A stretch of DNA of 64,000 nucleotides, taken from positions 1 through 64,000 of the forward strand of contig CALEJW010000004.1 of NCBI GenBank assembly GCA_937898635.1, read 5' to 3'. The translations under genes and the position numbers were made by a program. This stretch comes from an uncultured Pseudomonadota bacterium (lineage in GTDB: Bacteria; Pseudomonadota; Gammaproteobacteria; Burkholderiales; Usitatibacteraceae). The notes beneath the pieces were generated by a model. It saw only the letters and a program-made list of their open reading frames with translations. It was not told the DNA's origin and did no database searches. This document shows positions 23,157 to 32,645 of the stretch, piece after piece (within the stretch, counting starts at the first letter, position 1; each line of letters starts with the position of its first letter).

Positions 23157-23603
23157 ATGCGTTCCTCTCGCGGCTTCACCCTGGTCGAGCTTGCCGTCGT
23201 CCTGCTCCTCGTGGGCATCCTCGCGATCTTCGTCGTGCCGGGCTTCCGCTCCGTCGCGGTGTTCGACACGAGGGGCTTCGCCGACGAGGTCGGCGCCGCG
23301 CTTCGCTTCGCGCAGAAGGCGGCCGTCGCCCAGCGCCGCACGGTCTGCGTCACCCTCGCCGTCGATTCCCTCACGCTCACCCAGGCCACGGCCCCGCCGC
23401 CCAGCGCGGCCTGCGGGGCCGCGCTGCCCATTCCCGGCGCCGGCGGCAACGTGCTGAACGCGCCGGCGGGCGTGACGCTCTCGCCGGGCAACCTGCGCTT
23501 CACCGCGCTCGGCCAGGCCGTTCCCGGCACCACGGTCACCGTCACCGGCGAGCCGCCGCCGCGGGTCATCACGGTCGAAGGCGAGACGGGCTATGTCCAT
23601 TGA
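23157..23603 (+). CDS. mshC: Minor pilin MshC
   Basis: The 148-residue prepilin has leader MRSSRG and the G|FTLVELAVVLLLVGILAI motif. An ATG at 23157 gives this short leader. The upstream-extended frame would be implausibly long. It overlaps mshD by 11 bases. In Vibrio, MshC is a minor pilin of the same locus. Confidence 0.82.
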   Translation: MRSSRGFTLVELAVVLLLVGILAIFVVPGFRSVAVFDTRGFADEVGAALRFAQKAAVAQRRTVCVTLAVDSLTLTQATAPPPSAACGAALPIPGAGGNVLNAPAGVTLSPGNLRFTALGQAVPGTTVTVTGEPPPRVITVEGETGYVH

Positions 23604-24129
23604 GCGCGCCGCCCGCCGCGAGCGCGGCATCTCCCTCATCGAGCTGGTCCTCTTCATCGTGGTCGTCGGCGCGGGGCTCGCGGGCGTCCTCACGGTGTTC
23701 AACGTGACCGTTTCCCGGAGCGCGGACCCGCTCCCCGCCAAGCAGGCCTGGGCCATCGCCGAATCGCTGCTGGAGGAAGTCGAGCTCGCCGCCGAGACCG
23801 TGTGCGACCCCGACGACGCCAACGCGCTCACGGCGGCTTCCGCCGCGGACTGCGCGTCGCTCCCCGAAGGGCCGGGCCCCGAGCCCGGGGACGGGCGGCC
23901 CTTCGACAACGTGAACGACTACGACGGCTTCGCGATGGCCGGCATCACCGACCTCACCGGGGCGCCCATCGCCGGCCTCGGGGCCTACAACGCCTCCATC
24001 GCCGTTTCCTCGACGGCGCTCGCGGGCGCGCCGGCTCTCCTCATCACCGTGACGGTCACCGGCCCCCGCGGCGCCACCGCCACGCTCTCGGGCTACCGGA
24101 CGCGCCATGCGCCCAACTCCCTGCCCTGA
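23593..24129 (+). CDS. mshD: Minor pilin MshD
   Basis: The 178-residue prepilin carries the motif RG|ISLIELVLFIVVVGAGLAG with Glu5. After the helix there is SADPLPAKQAWAIAESLLEEVE, the same arrangement seen in MshD. Start at 23593 and overlap with mshC suggest translational coupling. It overlaps mshO by 23 bases. Confidence 0.82.
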   Translation: MSIERAARRERGISLIELVLFIVVVGAGLAGVLTVFNVTVSRSADPLPAKQAWAIAESLLEEVELAAETVCDPDDANALTAASAADCASLPEGPGPEPGDGRPFDNVNDYDGFAMAGITDLTGAPIAGLGAYNASIAVSSTALAGAPALLITVTVTGPRGATATLSGYRTRHAPNSLP

Positions 24130-24901
24130 GCGTCGCCCGCCTCCCCGCGCGCCGGGCGCCCGCCGGCGCGAGAGCGGCTTCTCCCTCGCGGAGATGATCG
24201 TGGTGATCGTCGTGACCGGCATCCTGGGCGCCGTGGTCGCCGTGTTCATCCAGAAGCCCGTCGAGGGCTACTTCGACAGCGTGCGCCGCGCCGAGCTCAC
24301 CGACGCCGCCGACACGGCGCTGCGCCGCATCGGCCGGGACCTGCGCACGGCGCTTCCCAACAGCGTGAGCGTCGTCGCCGCGGGTTCCGTCTACACCCTC
24401 AGCTTCCAGGAGACGACCGGCGGCGGGCGCTACCGCGCGGCGGTCAGCTCCGCAGGAGCCGGGGATGCGCTCGACTTCACGGCGGCCGATTCCTCCTTCG
24501 AGGTGATCGACCCGAACCCGGCGCTCGCCGTCGCCCACTCGCCGGGAACGGCCATCGTGGTGGGGAACTTCGGCAGCGGCACGGGCGGCAGCAGCGGCTA
24601 CCTCGGGCTCGCGGGCAACGTGGTCAGCATGGACCCCGTCCTCTTCCCCGCGGAGTCGCCCGGCCGGCGTTTCCACGTGGCGCGCGGCACGGTTTCCTTC
24701 GTCTGCACGCCGGCGCCGGTGGGCGGCACGCTCACGCGCTCCGGGGCCCTCCTCGCTTCCGACGTCACGGGCTGCGCCATGACCTACGAGAACAGCATCG
24801 CCGCGACCCGCACCGGCGTGGTCTCGCTCTGGCTCACGCTCACCCGGGGCGGCGAGAGCGTCTCGCTCTTCCACCAGGTCCACGTAGCGAACACGCCATG
24901 A
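24107..24901 (+). CDS. mshO: Minor pilin/pseudopilin MshO
   Basis: The 264-residue prepilin has a long basic leader of about 24 residues ending ESG|FSLAEMIVVIVVTGILGA (Glu5 retained). Such longer leaders and larger size (PulJ-like) are typical of MshO. The start codon lies in the mshD end. It overlaps mshP by four bases (ATGA). Confidence 0.8.
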   Translation: MRPTPCPERRPPPRAPGARRRESGFSLAEMIVVIVVTGILGAVVAVFIQKPVEGYFDSVRRAELTDAADTALRRIGRDLRTALPNSVSVVAAGSVYTLSFQETTGGGRYRAAVSSAGAGDALDFTAADSSFEVIDPNPALAVAHSPGTAIVVGNFGSGTGGSSGYLGLAGNVVSMDPVLFPAESPGRRFHVARGTVSFVCTPAPVGGTLTRSGALLASDVTGCAMTYENSIAATRTGVVSLWLTLTRGGESVSLFHQVHVANTP

Positions 24902-25356
24902 GCAAGCCCGGCCAGGCCTCGCGCGGCGGCGCGCCCTCGCGACGCGGGCGCGGCTTCACGATGGTCGCGGCGATCTTTCTCGTGGTCGTCCTCGCGGCGC
25001 TGGGCGCCTTCGTGCTGCGCGTCTCGAGCACGCAGCACATGGGCCACGCCTACGACGTCCAGGGCTCGCGCGCCTACCAGGCGGCCCGCGCGGGCATCGA
25101 GTGGGGACTCTTCCAGGTGCTGCAGGGCCCGGCGGCCTGCCCGGCGACCACCAGCTTCACGCCGCCGGCGATCGCCGAGTTCACCGTCACCGTCGGCTGC
25201 GCCTCGACGAGCGCCGACGAGCTCGGCACGACGGTGACGGTCTTCGCGCTCACCGCCACCGCGTGCAACCGGGCCTCGGGCGGCTCCTGCCCCGGCGGCG
25301 CCGGCGAGAGCTACGTCGAGCGCCAGATCACCGCGACGGCGGCGAGGCAATCATGA
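24898..25356 (+). CDS. mshP: Minor pilin-like protein MshP
   Basis: The 152-residue product has a basic 19-residue leader and the membrane motif RG|FTMVAAIFLVVVLAALGAF. The usual Glu5 is replaced by Ala, a feature of MshP and other PilX/GspK-like minor pilins. It continues with QAARAGIEWGLFQ, the conserved PilX-type segment. It overlaps mshQ by four bases. Confidence 0.8.
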   Translation: MSKPGQASRGGAPSRRGRGFTMVAAIFLVVVLAALGAFVLRVSSTQHMGHAYDVQGSRAYQAARAGIEWGLFQVLQGPAACPATTSFTPPAIAEFTVTVGCASTSADELGTTVTVFALTATACNRASGGSCPGGAGESYVERQITATAARQS

Positions 25357-28085
25357 CGGCGTTCCCCGCGCATCGCGCGTTCCGGGGGCCCCTCGCCCGC
25401 GCCGCCGCCGTGGTCGCGTTCGCGCTCGCGGCCTGCCTCGACGCGCACGCGATCACGCTCACCCGCAATCCGGCGAACGCCGCCGCCTGCACCTCGATCG
25501 CCGCGCCCGGCTTCACCGTGAACTGGACGAACCCGGGGCGCGCGAGCGCGAGCGACAACTCCTTCGCCCAGGCCAACGTGGACGGCTCGACCACGCGACT
25601 GCTGCAGTGCCTCAACTACGGATTCACGGTTCCCGCGCAGGCGAAGGTCGTCGGCATCCAGGTCGACGTCGAGCGCCGCTCCAACCGCACCTCGAACGGC
25701 GGCAGCCACGACGCGGCCATGCGGATCGTCCAGGGCGGGGCGATCGGCACCGTCGACCGCTCCACGGGCACCACCTACCCGACCGCGGACGCCTTCGAGG
25801 CGCACGGCGGCGCGGCCGACCTCTGGGGTCTCGCGTGGACCGCGGCCGACGTGAACGCCGCCAACTTCGGCGCCGCCTTCGCGGCGACCAAGCCGAGTTC
25901 CGCGGGACCGGCGCACCAGATCCGCGTCGACCTCATCCGCATCTCCGTCACCTACGCGCCGGTGGTCGTCTCCCTCGTGCGCGCCGACGCGAACCCGACC
26001 GCCGCGGCGAGCGTGTCGTGGACGCTCACCTTCAGCCACGCCGTCACCGGCGTGGACGCGGGCGACTTCGCCCTCGTGCAGGCCGGCGGGGTAAGCGGCG
26101 CGGCGATCACCTCCGTCGTCGGCGGCGGGACCGTGTGGACGGTGACGGCGACGACGGGCACGGGCAACGGCACCCTCGGCCTGGACCTCGTGGACGACAA
26201 CTCGATCGTCGACGCGGGCGGCACGCCCCTGGGGGGAGCCCTCGCGGGCGACGGGAACTTCACGGGCGAGGTCTACACGATCAACAAGCTCAACGTCGCG
26301 ACCCTGAACGGGTGCAGCCCCGACAGCAACTGCCCCGCCGGTTCGCGATTGCACACGCGCATCGCGAACCGGGCCTTCGCCCTCTACCTCGCCGCGCTCA
26401 AGCCCGACGGCACGGTGGAGACGGCCTTCAACGGCTCCGCGACGGTCTCGCTCGTGGGACGCATCGCCGCGGGCGGCCCGATCGGCGCCGACAACTGCCC
26501 CACGGGCGCGACGGACCTCACGCAGGCGCTCGGTTCGCTCGCCTTCACGGCGGGCAAGCGCACGCTGACGGGCGTGGTCGTCGCGAACGCCTATCGCGAC
26601 GTGCGCGTGCGCTTCGTCTGCAGCGCCGCGAACTGCCCGCCCGCCGGCGTGACGTCCTGCAGCACGGACAACTTCGCCGTGCGGCCCGACGACCTCGCCG
26701 TCACCGCGACGATCGCCTCGCCGCTCAAGGCGGGCACGGTGGCGCTGGGCGACACCTTCACCCTGCATGCGCAGGCCCGGGCCAACGCGGCGGCGACGAC
26801 GACCTACAACGGCACGCCGCAGGTCGACACCGCGCAGGTCGCCGCCGTGATCTCGGGGCCGAACGTCACCGGCGTCCTGGACGGCGCTTTCGCCGCGGCC
26901 GTCGGCGGGACGGCCAACGGCACCTTCGCGTACGGCGAGGTGGGCCACTTCGCCATCGGCGCGGCCGGCGTGCACGACAGCGGCGCCTCCCGCTTCACCC
27001 TCGCCGATCCCTTCCCCGGCGACTGCAGCGACGACTTCAACAACGCCTATGCCGCGGCCGATCCGGCCTCGAAGGTCGGCTGCCGCTTCGCCAACCAGGC
27101 GGCGAGCGCGAACATCGGCCGCTTCACGCCGGACGCGTTCGTCTCGCTCGCCGACGGCGTGCCCATCCCGCCCATTCCCTCGGTGACCCCGTTCTGCGGC
27201 AGCGGGCCGGCCGGATTCACCTACGAGGGCCAGTCCGCCCTGCGCCTGCGCTTCACGCTGGAAGCGCGCAACAAGGCCGGCGCGCGCACCCTGAACTACG
27301 ACGCGAGCTACGCGAACGGCAACGGGCTGGTCGAGGTTCTCGCGGAGAACCTGGACAACAACGTCGACCTCGGTGCCCGCATGGGCCACGGCGCGCTTCC
27401 CTGGCCCGTGTGGGCCTCGGGCCGGTTCACCGCGGACAAGACGGGCGCGTTCTCGCGCAGCCCGGCCGCCGGCGGTCCCTTCGACAGCCTGGAGATCGGC
27501 GTTCGCGTCACAACCGCGGCGGCCGCCAACGGCGATGGCGACGGCATCCGCGTGAGCCCGGAGGACATGGCCGTGGCCACGAAGAACGGCCTGAAGCTCC
27601 CCGGCACCACGCGCGTGCGCTTCGGCAGGCTCTGGCTCACGAGCGCCTACGGCGCGGAGAACCTCCCCCTGCCGGTGCCCCTCGAGGCGCAGTACTGGAA
27701 CGGCTTCGGCTTCGTGGCGAACGACGCCGACAACTGCACGACGCTCGTGGCCGCCAACACGAACATCAGCGGCTGGAACCCCGCGGGCTTCAGCGCGAAC
27801 CTCACCGCGGCGAACGTGGCGCTCGGCGGGGCCTTCGTCGCCGGGCGCGGCAACCTGAAGCTCCTCGCCCCCGGCGCCCGCGGCTCGGCGCAGGTCTGCG
27901 TCGATCTCGACACGGGCGCCGGGCTCGGCGACACCACCTGCCAGGCGACGACGCCGGCGAGCCGCGTGCACCTGCAGGCCAAGCGCGCCGCCTCCCCCAA
28001 CTACGACCGGGATCCGGCCGCGACGGTCGGATTCGGGGTCTTCAAGGGCCCGGACAGCGTCATTTACCGGCGCGAGAATTACTGA
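25353..28085 (+). CDS. mshQ: MshQ-like large exported pilus-associated protein (DUF6701)
   Basis: The 910-residue product has a signal peptide (about residues 1-32) and a long beta-rich ectodomain. About residues 205-310 look like an Ig-like domain. The C-terminal half has the DUF6701/MshQ region (from about residue 440), with conserved segments PDALAVTA-like RPDDLAVTA, YGEVGHFAIGA and FGRLWLTSAYGAENLPLPVPLEAQYW. It has many cysteines for disulfides. By analogy with Vibrio it may be an adhesin-like minor component of the MSHA pilus, possibly secreted in place of a classical tip protein. Function is inferred. Confidence 0.82.
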   Translation: MTAFPAHRAFRGPLARAAAVVAFALAACLDAHAITLTRNPANAAACTSIAAPGFTVNWTNPGRASASDNSFAQANVDGSTTRLLQCLNYGFTVPAQAKVVGIQVDVERRSNRTSNGGSHDAAMRIVQGGAIGTVDRSTGTTYPTADAFEAHGGAADLWGLAWTAADVNAANFGAAFAATKPSSAGPAHQIRVDLIRISVTYAPVVVSLVRADANPTAAASVSWTLTFSHAVTGVDAGDFALVQAGGVSGAAITSVVGGGTVWTVTATTGTGNGTLGLDLVDDNSIVDAGGTPLGGALAGDGNFTGEVYTINKLNVATLNGCSPDSNCPAGSRLHTRIANRAFALYLAALKPDGTVETAFNGSATVSLVGRIAAGGPIGADNCPTGATDLTQALGSLAFTAGKRTLTGVVVANAYRDVRVRFVCSAANCPPAGVTSCSTDNFAVRPDDLAVTATIASPLKAGTVALGDTFTLHAQARANAAATTTYNGTPQVDTAQVAAVISGPNVTGVLDGAFAAAVGGTANGTFAYGEVGHFAIGAAGVHDSGASRFTLADPFPGDCSDDFNNAYAAADPASKVGCRFANQAASANIGRFTPDAFVSLADGVPIPPIPSVTPFCGSGPAGFTYEGQSALRLRFTLEARNKAGARTLNYDASYANGNGLVEVLAENLDNNVDLGARMGHGALPWPVWASGRFTADKTGAFSRSPAAGGPFDSLEIGVRVTTAAAANGDGDGIRVSPEDMAVATKNGLKLPGTTRVRFGRLWLTSAYGAENLPLPVPLEAQYWNGFGFVANDADNCTTLVAANTNISGWNPAGFSANLTAANVALGGAFVAGRGNLKLLAPGARGSAQVCVDLDTGAGLGDTTCQATTPASRVHLQAKRAASPNYDRDPAATVGFGVFKGPDSVIYRRENY

Positions 28086-28100
28086 CCGCGGGCCCCAAAA

Positions 28101-28120
28101 TGGACATAGAATAAAGTCCA
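28101..28120 (+). repeat. Short inverted repeat in the mshQ-mshI gap
   Basis: TGGAC and GTCCA are separated by ten bases in the AT-rich gap. It could be a weak terminator for the upstream half of the locus or an operator for the promoter at 28138. The stem is too short to choose. Confidence 0.3.
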
Positions 28121-28137
28121 GAATAACAATCAGTTAC

Positions 28138-28146
28138 TGCTATTAT
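28138..28146 (+). promoter_or_regulatory. Extended -10 promoter for mshI and following genes
   Basis: TGCTATTAT fits the TGnTATAAT extended -10 (five of six) within the most AT-rich gap of the MSHA locus (28086-28174). Other gene joints in the locus overlap or abut, so this gap probably marks a second transcription unit. Confidence 0.5.
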
Positions 28147-28174
28147 TTAGACTGAATTCTTGGAAGTGGCGCCT

Positions 28175-29119
28175 ATGGGTTCCTGGTGGACGACGCGAAG
28201 ACGGTCCAAGGGGTGGATGGGTATCTCGCTGCCCGGCAACCGTGTCGACCTCGCGCACGTGTCCCGCGGCGCCGGCGGGAGGCCCGAAGTCCACGCGCTC
28301 GTGTCCTACCGGCGGGAGCGGCCCGCGGAGGAAGCGCTGGCGATCCTGCGTCGCCAGCACGGGCTGGCGCGGCACCGCTGCGCCACCGTGCTCGGCGCCG
28401 GCGAGTACCAGATGCTGCAGCTCGAGGCGCCCGAAGTCCCGCGCGGCGAGGTGAAGGATGCGGTGCGCTGGCGCGTGAAGGACATGATCGACTACCCGCC
28501 CGAGTCGGCGACGATCGACCTGGTCGAGATCCCCGCGAGCCCCGAGGGCGGGACGCGCGCCCGCGGCCTGCACGTCTTCTGCGCGAGGAACGAGGTGATC
28601 GGCGCCCGCATGAAGCTCTTCGACGGCGCGAAGGTCCCGCTCGAGGCGATCGACGTGCCGGAGATGGCGCTGCGCAACGTGGCGGCCCTGTGGGCGGGCC
28701 CGAAACGCGCCCTCGCCCTGATCGCCTTCGACGAGACGGGCGGCACGCTCGTGATCGTGGCCGGGGGCGAGCTCTATGCGTCGCGCCGCATCGAGGCGAC
28801 GGAAGGCGATCTCTCGGATCCCGACGAGGCGAGCCGCCAGCCGCACCTCGAGCGCATCGCGCTGGAGCTGCAGCGCTCCTTCGACTACTACGACCGGCAG
28901 TTCGGCTCGGCCCCGCTGGAGAAGCTCGTGGTCGCGGCGCCGCGCGCCGCGGAGCTGGCCGACTACCTTCGCCCCATCCTCTACGTGCCCGTCGAGGCGG
29001 CCGACCTCGGCGCCGTCATGGATTTCCCGGCCGTCCCCGAGTTGCGCGATCCCGCCCGCCAGGCCCAGTGCCTCGTGACGCTCGGGCTCGCCCTGCGCGG
29101 CGAGGAGGCGGCGCCGTGA
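28175..29119 (+). CDS. mshI: MshI-like pilus assembly protein (PilM-like)
   Basis: The product is 314 residues from the ATG at 28175. It has an actin-like/PilM-type fold (segments WMGISLPGNRVDLAHV, YQMLQLEAPEVPRGE, KDAVRWRVKDMIDYPP, RIALELQRSFDYYDRQF). PilM/MshI-type proteins form the cytoplasmic part of the pilus alignment complex. A TTG at 28160 is also possible, with five more residues. It overlaps the next gene (GTGA), which encodes the PilN-like partner. Confidence 0.8.
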   Translation: MGSWWTTRRRSKGWMGISLPGNRVDLAHVSRGAGGRPEVHALVSYRRERPAEEALAILRRQHGLARHRCATVLGAGEYQMLQLEAPEVPRGEVKDAVRWRVKDMIDYPPESATIDLVEIPASPEGGTRARGLHVFCARNEVIGARMKLFDGAKVPLEAIDVPEMALRNVAALWAGPKRALALIAFDETGGTLVIVAGGELYASRRIEATEGDLSDPDEASRQPHLERIALELQRSFDYYDRQFGSAPLEKLVVAAPRAAELADYLRPILYVPVEAADLGAVMDFPAVPELRDPARQAQCLVTLGLALRGEEAAP

Positions 29120-29808
29120 CGCAGTTCGTGAACCTCCTCAACCCGGCGCTGCGGGCGCGCCGCGAGACCCTCTCCCTGGGGCTCCTGGCGGCTGTCCTCG
29201 CCGCGGTCGCGCTCGTGCTCGCCGGCGGCCGCTTCTACGCCGCCTACCGCGCCGAATCCGCGGCCGCGCAGGTCGCCGCCGGCGAGGCGCAGCTTCGCGC
29301 GGACCAGGAAAGGCTCGTGGCCGTGAGCCGCGCGCTGGGCGCGGCCAAGCCCGATGCGCGGCTCGTCGCGGAACTCGATGCCGCCCGCGCCGCCCTGCAC
29401 GCCCGCGAGAACGCGCTGGCGGGACTCGCGGGCGGCAGCCTCGGCAACACCGAAGGCTTCGCGGAGCAGTTCCGCGCGTTCGCCCGGCAGTCGGTGGCCG
29501 GGCTCTGGCTCACCGGCTTCACGCTCTCCGGCGCCGGCGCGGGAATCCGGATCGAGGGCCGTGCGCTGAAGGCGGAACAGGTGCCGGCCTACATCCGCCG
29601 GCTGAACGAGGAGCCGGTGTTCCGTGGCCGCTCCCTCGCGGCGCTACGGATCGAGGAACCGCGGGCGCCCGTCCAGGCCGGCAAGGCGCGTCCCGCGCGG
29701 GCCGAAGGGGCGCCGGGCTTCGTGGACTTCCGCCTCGCCTCGACCGTGGAAGCGGCGGACGGCGCCAAGGGCAGCGCGGTCGCGCGCGCACCGGGAGCGA
29801 AGCCGTGA
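29116..29808 (+). CDS. PilN-like alignment protein of the MSHA locus
   Basis: The 230-residue protein starts at a GTG overlapping the mshI stop codon. A membrane helix (about 20-42) is followed by a coiled coil (about 45-100) and a ferredoxin-like periplasmic domain with the pattern LTGFTLSGAGAGIRIEGRA. This is the PilN layout; PilN joins the cytoplasmic PilM to PilO. In Vibrio MSHA loci PilM- and PilN-like parts are usually spread over mshI and neighbours, so I leave the symbol blank. A Lys/Ala/Glu-rich tail extends the C terminus. Confidence 0.72.
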   Translation: MTQFVNLLNPALRARRETLSLGLLAAVLAAVALVLAGGRFYAAYRAESAAAQVAAGEAQLRADQERLVAVSRALGAAKPDARLVAELDAARAALHARENALAGLAGGSLGNTEGFAEQFRAFARQSVAGLWLTGFTLSGAGAGIRIEGRALKAEQVPAYIRRLNEEPVFRGRSLAALRIEEPRAPVQAGKARPARAEGAPGFVDFRLASTVEAADGAKGSAVARAPGAKP

Positions 29809-30479
29809 AGGACGCCTGGCGCCGCCTGTGCGCGCGCTTCGACGCGCTGGGCAAGCGCGAACGGGTGATCGTGTTCTTCGGCGCGGTCGCGGCCGTCGCG
29901 CTCCTCGGCTACCAGGCCTTCATCGACCCGCACCTCGCGCGCCACGCGTTGGCGGCCAAACGCCTCGCGCAGATCGCCCAGTCGCAGCAGGAACTGCGCG
30001 CGAAGCTCGCCGCGGGGCAGGCGCAGTCGGGGCAGCCGGACGCGCGCGTGCGAGCCGACCTCGAGACGGCGGCCAGGCGCCTCGCGCAGCTCGACGCGCA
30101 GTTCGGGACCCTCCACGCGACGCTCGTCCCGCCCGGCAGGATGGCCGCGCTCGTCGAGTCGCTCCTGAAGAGCGAAGGCGGGCTGCAGCTCGTGTCGATG
30201 ACCACGCTGCCGCCGAGCCCCGTCGAGGCGGGCGGGAACGCGGCGGGCGAAGGCAGCGCCGCCGCCGGCACGGGCGAGGCCGCCCTCTACAAGCACGGAC
30301 TCGAGATCACCGTCCGCGGCAGCTACGCCGAGCTGCTCGCCTACCTCGACCGGCTGGAGCGCCTGCCGCAGAAGATGTACTGGGGCTCCGCGACCCTCGT
30401 CGCCGAGGAGCACCCCGTGTCGCGGCTGCAGCTCACCGTCTACACGCTGAGCCTCGGGAAATCATGGCTCGTCATCTGA
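29805..30479 (+). CDS. mshJ: MshJ (PilO-like alignment protein)
   Basis: The 224-residue product has an N-terminal membrane helix (about 22-40), a coiled coil (about 45-105) and a ferredoxin-like periplasmic domain with KHGLEITVRGSYAELLAYLDRLERLPQKMYW, which is the conserved MshJ/PilO motif region. It starts at a GTG overlapping the upstream stop codon. It partners with the PilN-like protein. Confidence 0.85.
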   Translation: MKDAWRRLCARFDALGKRERVIVFFGAVAAVALLGYQAFIDPHLARHALAAKRLAQIAQSQQELRAKLAAGQAQSGQPDARVRADLETAARRLAQLDAQFGTLHATLVPPGRMAALVESLLKSEGGLQLVSMTTLPPSPVEAGGNAAGEGSAAAGTGEAALYKHGLEITVRGSYAELLAYLDRLERLPQKMYWGSATLVAEEHPVSRLQLTVYTLSLGKSWLVI

Positions 30480-30922
30480 CGCGGGCGGCTCTCGCCGCGG
30501 CGGCCCTCTGCCTGTGCGCCGGCGCCCGCGGCGAGGAGCGCGCCACGGCCCCGCTCCCGGACCCGACGCGCCCGCCCGCGGGCTTCGAGGAAAGCGGCGG
30601 CAAGGCCCCGGCCACGCCGGCGGGCCCGGTGCTGCAGTCCGTGCTGATCGCGCCCGGCCGCCAGACCGCGATCATCAGCGGCCGGCGCGTGGCGCTGGGA
30701 GAAAGCTACGGCGAGGCGCGGCTCACGCGGCTCACCGACGCCGAGGCCGTCCTCGAAGGGCCCGGCGGCCGCACGGTGCTGCGGCTCGCGCCGGCCGTGA
30801 AGCGAAGCGCAACCGCGCCGTCCGGGGACGGCGAGGCGGTCGCGACCCCTTCCCCGAACGCCGTGCCGCGCGACGACCGCGCCCCGCGGCCATCCCCCAC
30901 GAGACCGGGAAAGACGCCATGA
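30464..30922 (+). CDS. mshK: MshK-like periplasmic protein (PilP-like)
   Basis: The 152-residue product has a signal peptide (MARHLTRAALAAAALCLCAGARG), then the motif LPDPTRPP characteristic of MshK. A short beta domain of about 55 residues (LQSVLIAPGRQTAIISGRRVALGE) is followed by a Pro/Arg-rich tail. It overlaps mshJ by 16 bases and mshL by four. It is thought to link the alignment complex with the secretin. Confidence 0.8.
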   Translation: MARHLTRAALAAAALCLCAGARGEERATAPLPDPTRPPAGFEESGGKAPATPAGPVLQSVLIAPGRQTAIISGRRVALGESYGEARLTRLTDAEAVLEGPGGRTVLRLAPAVKRSATAPSGDGEAVATPSPNAVPRDDRAPRPSPTRPGKTP

Positions 30923-32643
30923 GCCTCTCGCGATTCGCAGCCTGCGCCGTCCTCGCCCTCGCGGGCGCGGCGTGCTCCTCCACGCCCGTCGAGCCGGGAG
31001 AGACCTTCGACCGGGTCGGCCAGGAGCTCGCCGACGCGGCCGCCTCCCGCCGCAAGGCGCTCGAGTCGGAGGCGGCGCGAACCGCCCTCCTTCCCCCGCT
31101 CGTGCCGGCCGCCCCGGCGCCGCCCCCGGGCCCGCCCGAGCAGCGCTTCGACCTGCACGTGAACAACGCGCCGGCGAGCGAGGTCTTCATGTCGATCGTC
31201 ACCGGCACGCGCTACAGCATGCTCGTGCACGCCGACGTCGCGGGCGCCGTCACGGTGAACCTCAAGGACGTGACGGTGCACGACGTCCTCGAGACGCTGC
31301 GCGAGCTCTACGGCTACGAGTACGCGGTGCAGGGCTCGCGGATCATGATCCAGCCGATCGCGCTGCGCTCGCGCCTCTTCCACGTGAACTACCTCGCCGG
31401 CCGGCGGCGCGGCCAGACGGACGTGCGCGTCTCCTCGGGGTCCATCTCCACCTCCACCACCGGGCAGGCGACCGGCCCGGGCGGCACGCCGGCGATCCCC
31501 GGCGTCGGGGGCACGGGCGCCACGACGACCACCAGTTCCATCGAGAGCAGCCGCGTGGCCACCACCTCCGACAACGACTTCTGGGCCGAGCTCACCAGCG
31601 CGCTCCGGACGATCGTGGGCGCCGAGGGCGGGCGCAGCGTCGTCGTGAGCCCGCAGAGCGGCGTGGTCGTGGTGCGCGCCTTCCCGCGGGAGCTGCGCGC
31701 GGTCGAGGACTTCCTGAAGGCCACCCAGCTCGTGGTCGAGCGCCAGGTGATGCTGGAGGCGAAGATCATCGAGGTGCAGCTCAAGGACGACTTCCAGTCC
31801 GGCATCAACTGGTCCTACTTCAACAACGAGGGGCAGCACCGCGGCTCGGTGGGCGCGGACACGCGCGACATCCCGCTCCAGGGCGGCACGATCGGCTCCC
31901 TCGCCTCCATCGGCGGCACGCTCGGCGCGGGGCTCGCGGGCGCGGCGGGACGCACGGCCTCGGGCATCTTCGGGCTCGCCCTGCAGACGAAGAACTTCAC
32001 CGCCCTCCTCCAGTTCCTCGAGGGCCAGGGCAACGTGCAGGTGCTCTCCAGCCCGCGCATCGCCACCCTCAACAACCAGAAGGCGGTCCTCAAGGTCGGC
32101 ACCGACGAGTTCTTCATCACCAACGTCTCCACCACGACGAGCGCGACGGGAACGAGCACGACCACCTCCCCCACGATCACGGTCCAGCCCTTCTTCTCCG
32201 GCATCGCGCTCGACGTGACGCCCCAGATCGACGAGAACGCGAACATCATCCTGCACATCCACCCCTCGGTGAGCGCCGTGTCCGAGAAGCCCAAGGTGGT
32301 GAACCTGGGCTCCCTCGGCAGCTTCACCCTGCCGCTCGCCTCGAGCAACGTGAACGAGACCGACAGCATCGTGCGCGTGCAGGACGGCAACATCGTCGCG
32401 ATCGGCGGGCTCATGAAGCAGGAGCAGACCGACGGCCGGACCCAGGTCCCGCTCGCGGGCGACGTGCCGGTGGCCGGCGCCCTCTTCGGGCAGAAGTCGC
32501 GCAGCTTCCTCAAGCGCGAGATCGTCATCCTCATCAAGCCCACGGTGATCGAGGGCGGCCGGGGCTGGCAGCAGGACCTCGTCGACACGCAGGAGCGGGT
32601 GCAGCGCCTCGACCCGCGCCCGGCGCCCTCCCGGCAGCCCTAG
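30919..32643 (+). CDS. mshL: MSHA-type outer-membrane secretin
   Basis: The 574-residue protein forms the outer-membrane pore through which the pilus leaves. It has a signal sequence with an imperfect lipobox (LAGAACSS), a secretin/TonB short N-terminal domain (about 75-150) and a Ser/Thr/Gly-rich insert (about 170-220). The C-terminal secretin domain (about 275-555) has VQVLSSPRIATLNNQKAVLKVG and VPLAGDVPVAGALFGQ as the family signatures. Its ATG overlaps the mshK stop codon. Confidence 0.94.
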   Translation: MSLSRFAACAVLALAGAACSSTPVEPGETFDRVGQELADAAASRRKALESEAARTALLPPLVPAAPAPPPGPPEQRFDLHVNNAPASEVFMSIVTGTRYSMLVHADVAGAVTVNLKDVTVHDVLETLRELYGYEYAVQGSRIMIQPIALRSRLFHVNYLAGRRRGQTDVRVSSGSISTSTTGQATGPGGTPAIPGVGGTGATTTTSSIESSRVATTSDNDFWAELTSALRTIVGAEGGRSVVVSPQSGVVVVRAFPRELRAVEDFLKATQLVVERQVMLEAKIIEVQLKDDFQSGINWSYFNNEGQHRGSVGADTRDIPLQGGTIGSLASIGGTLGAGLAGAAGRTASGIFGLALQTKNFTALLQFLEGQGNVQVLSSPRIATLNNQKAVLKVGTDEFFITNVSTTTSATGTSTTTSPTITVQPFFSGIALDVTPQIDENANIILHIHPSVSAVSEKPKVVNLGSLGSFTLPLASSNVNETDSIVRVQDGNIVAIGGLMKQEQTDGRTQVPLAGDVPVAGALFGQKSRSFLKREIVILIKPTVIEGGRGWQQDLVDTQERVQRLDPRPAPSRQP

Positions 32644-32645
32644 CC

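Noticed and set aside
25311..27971. 886-codon frame antisense to mshQ
   Set aside because: Composition is Arg/Gly/Glu-rich shadow sequence; mshQ on the plus strand has a signal peptide and DUF6701-type motifs.
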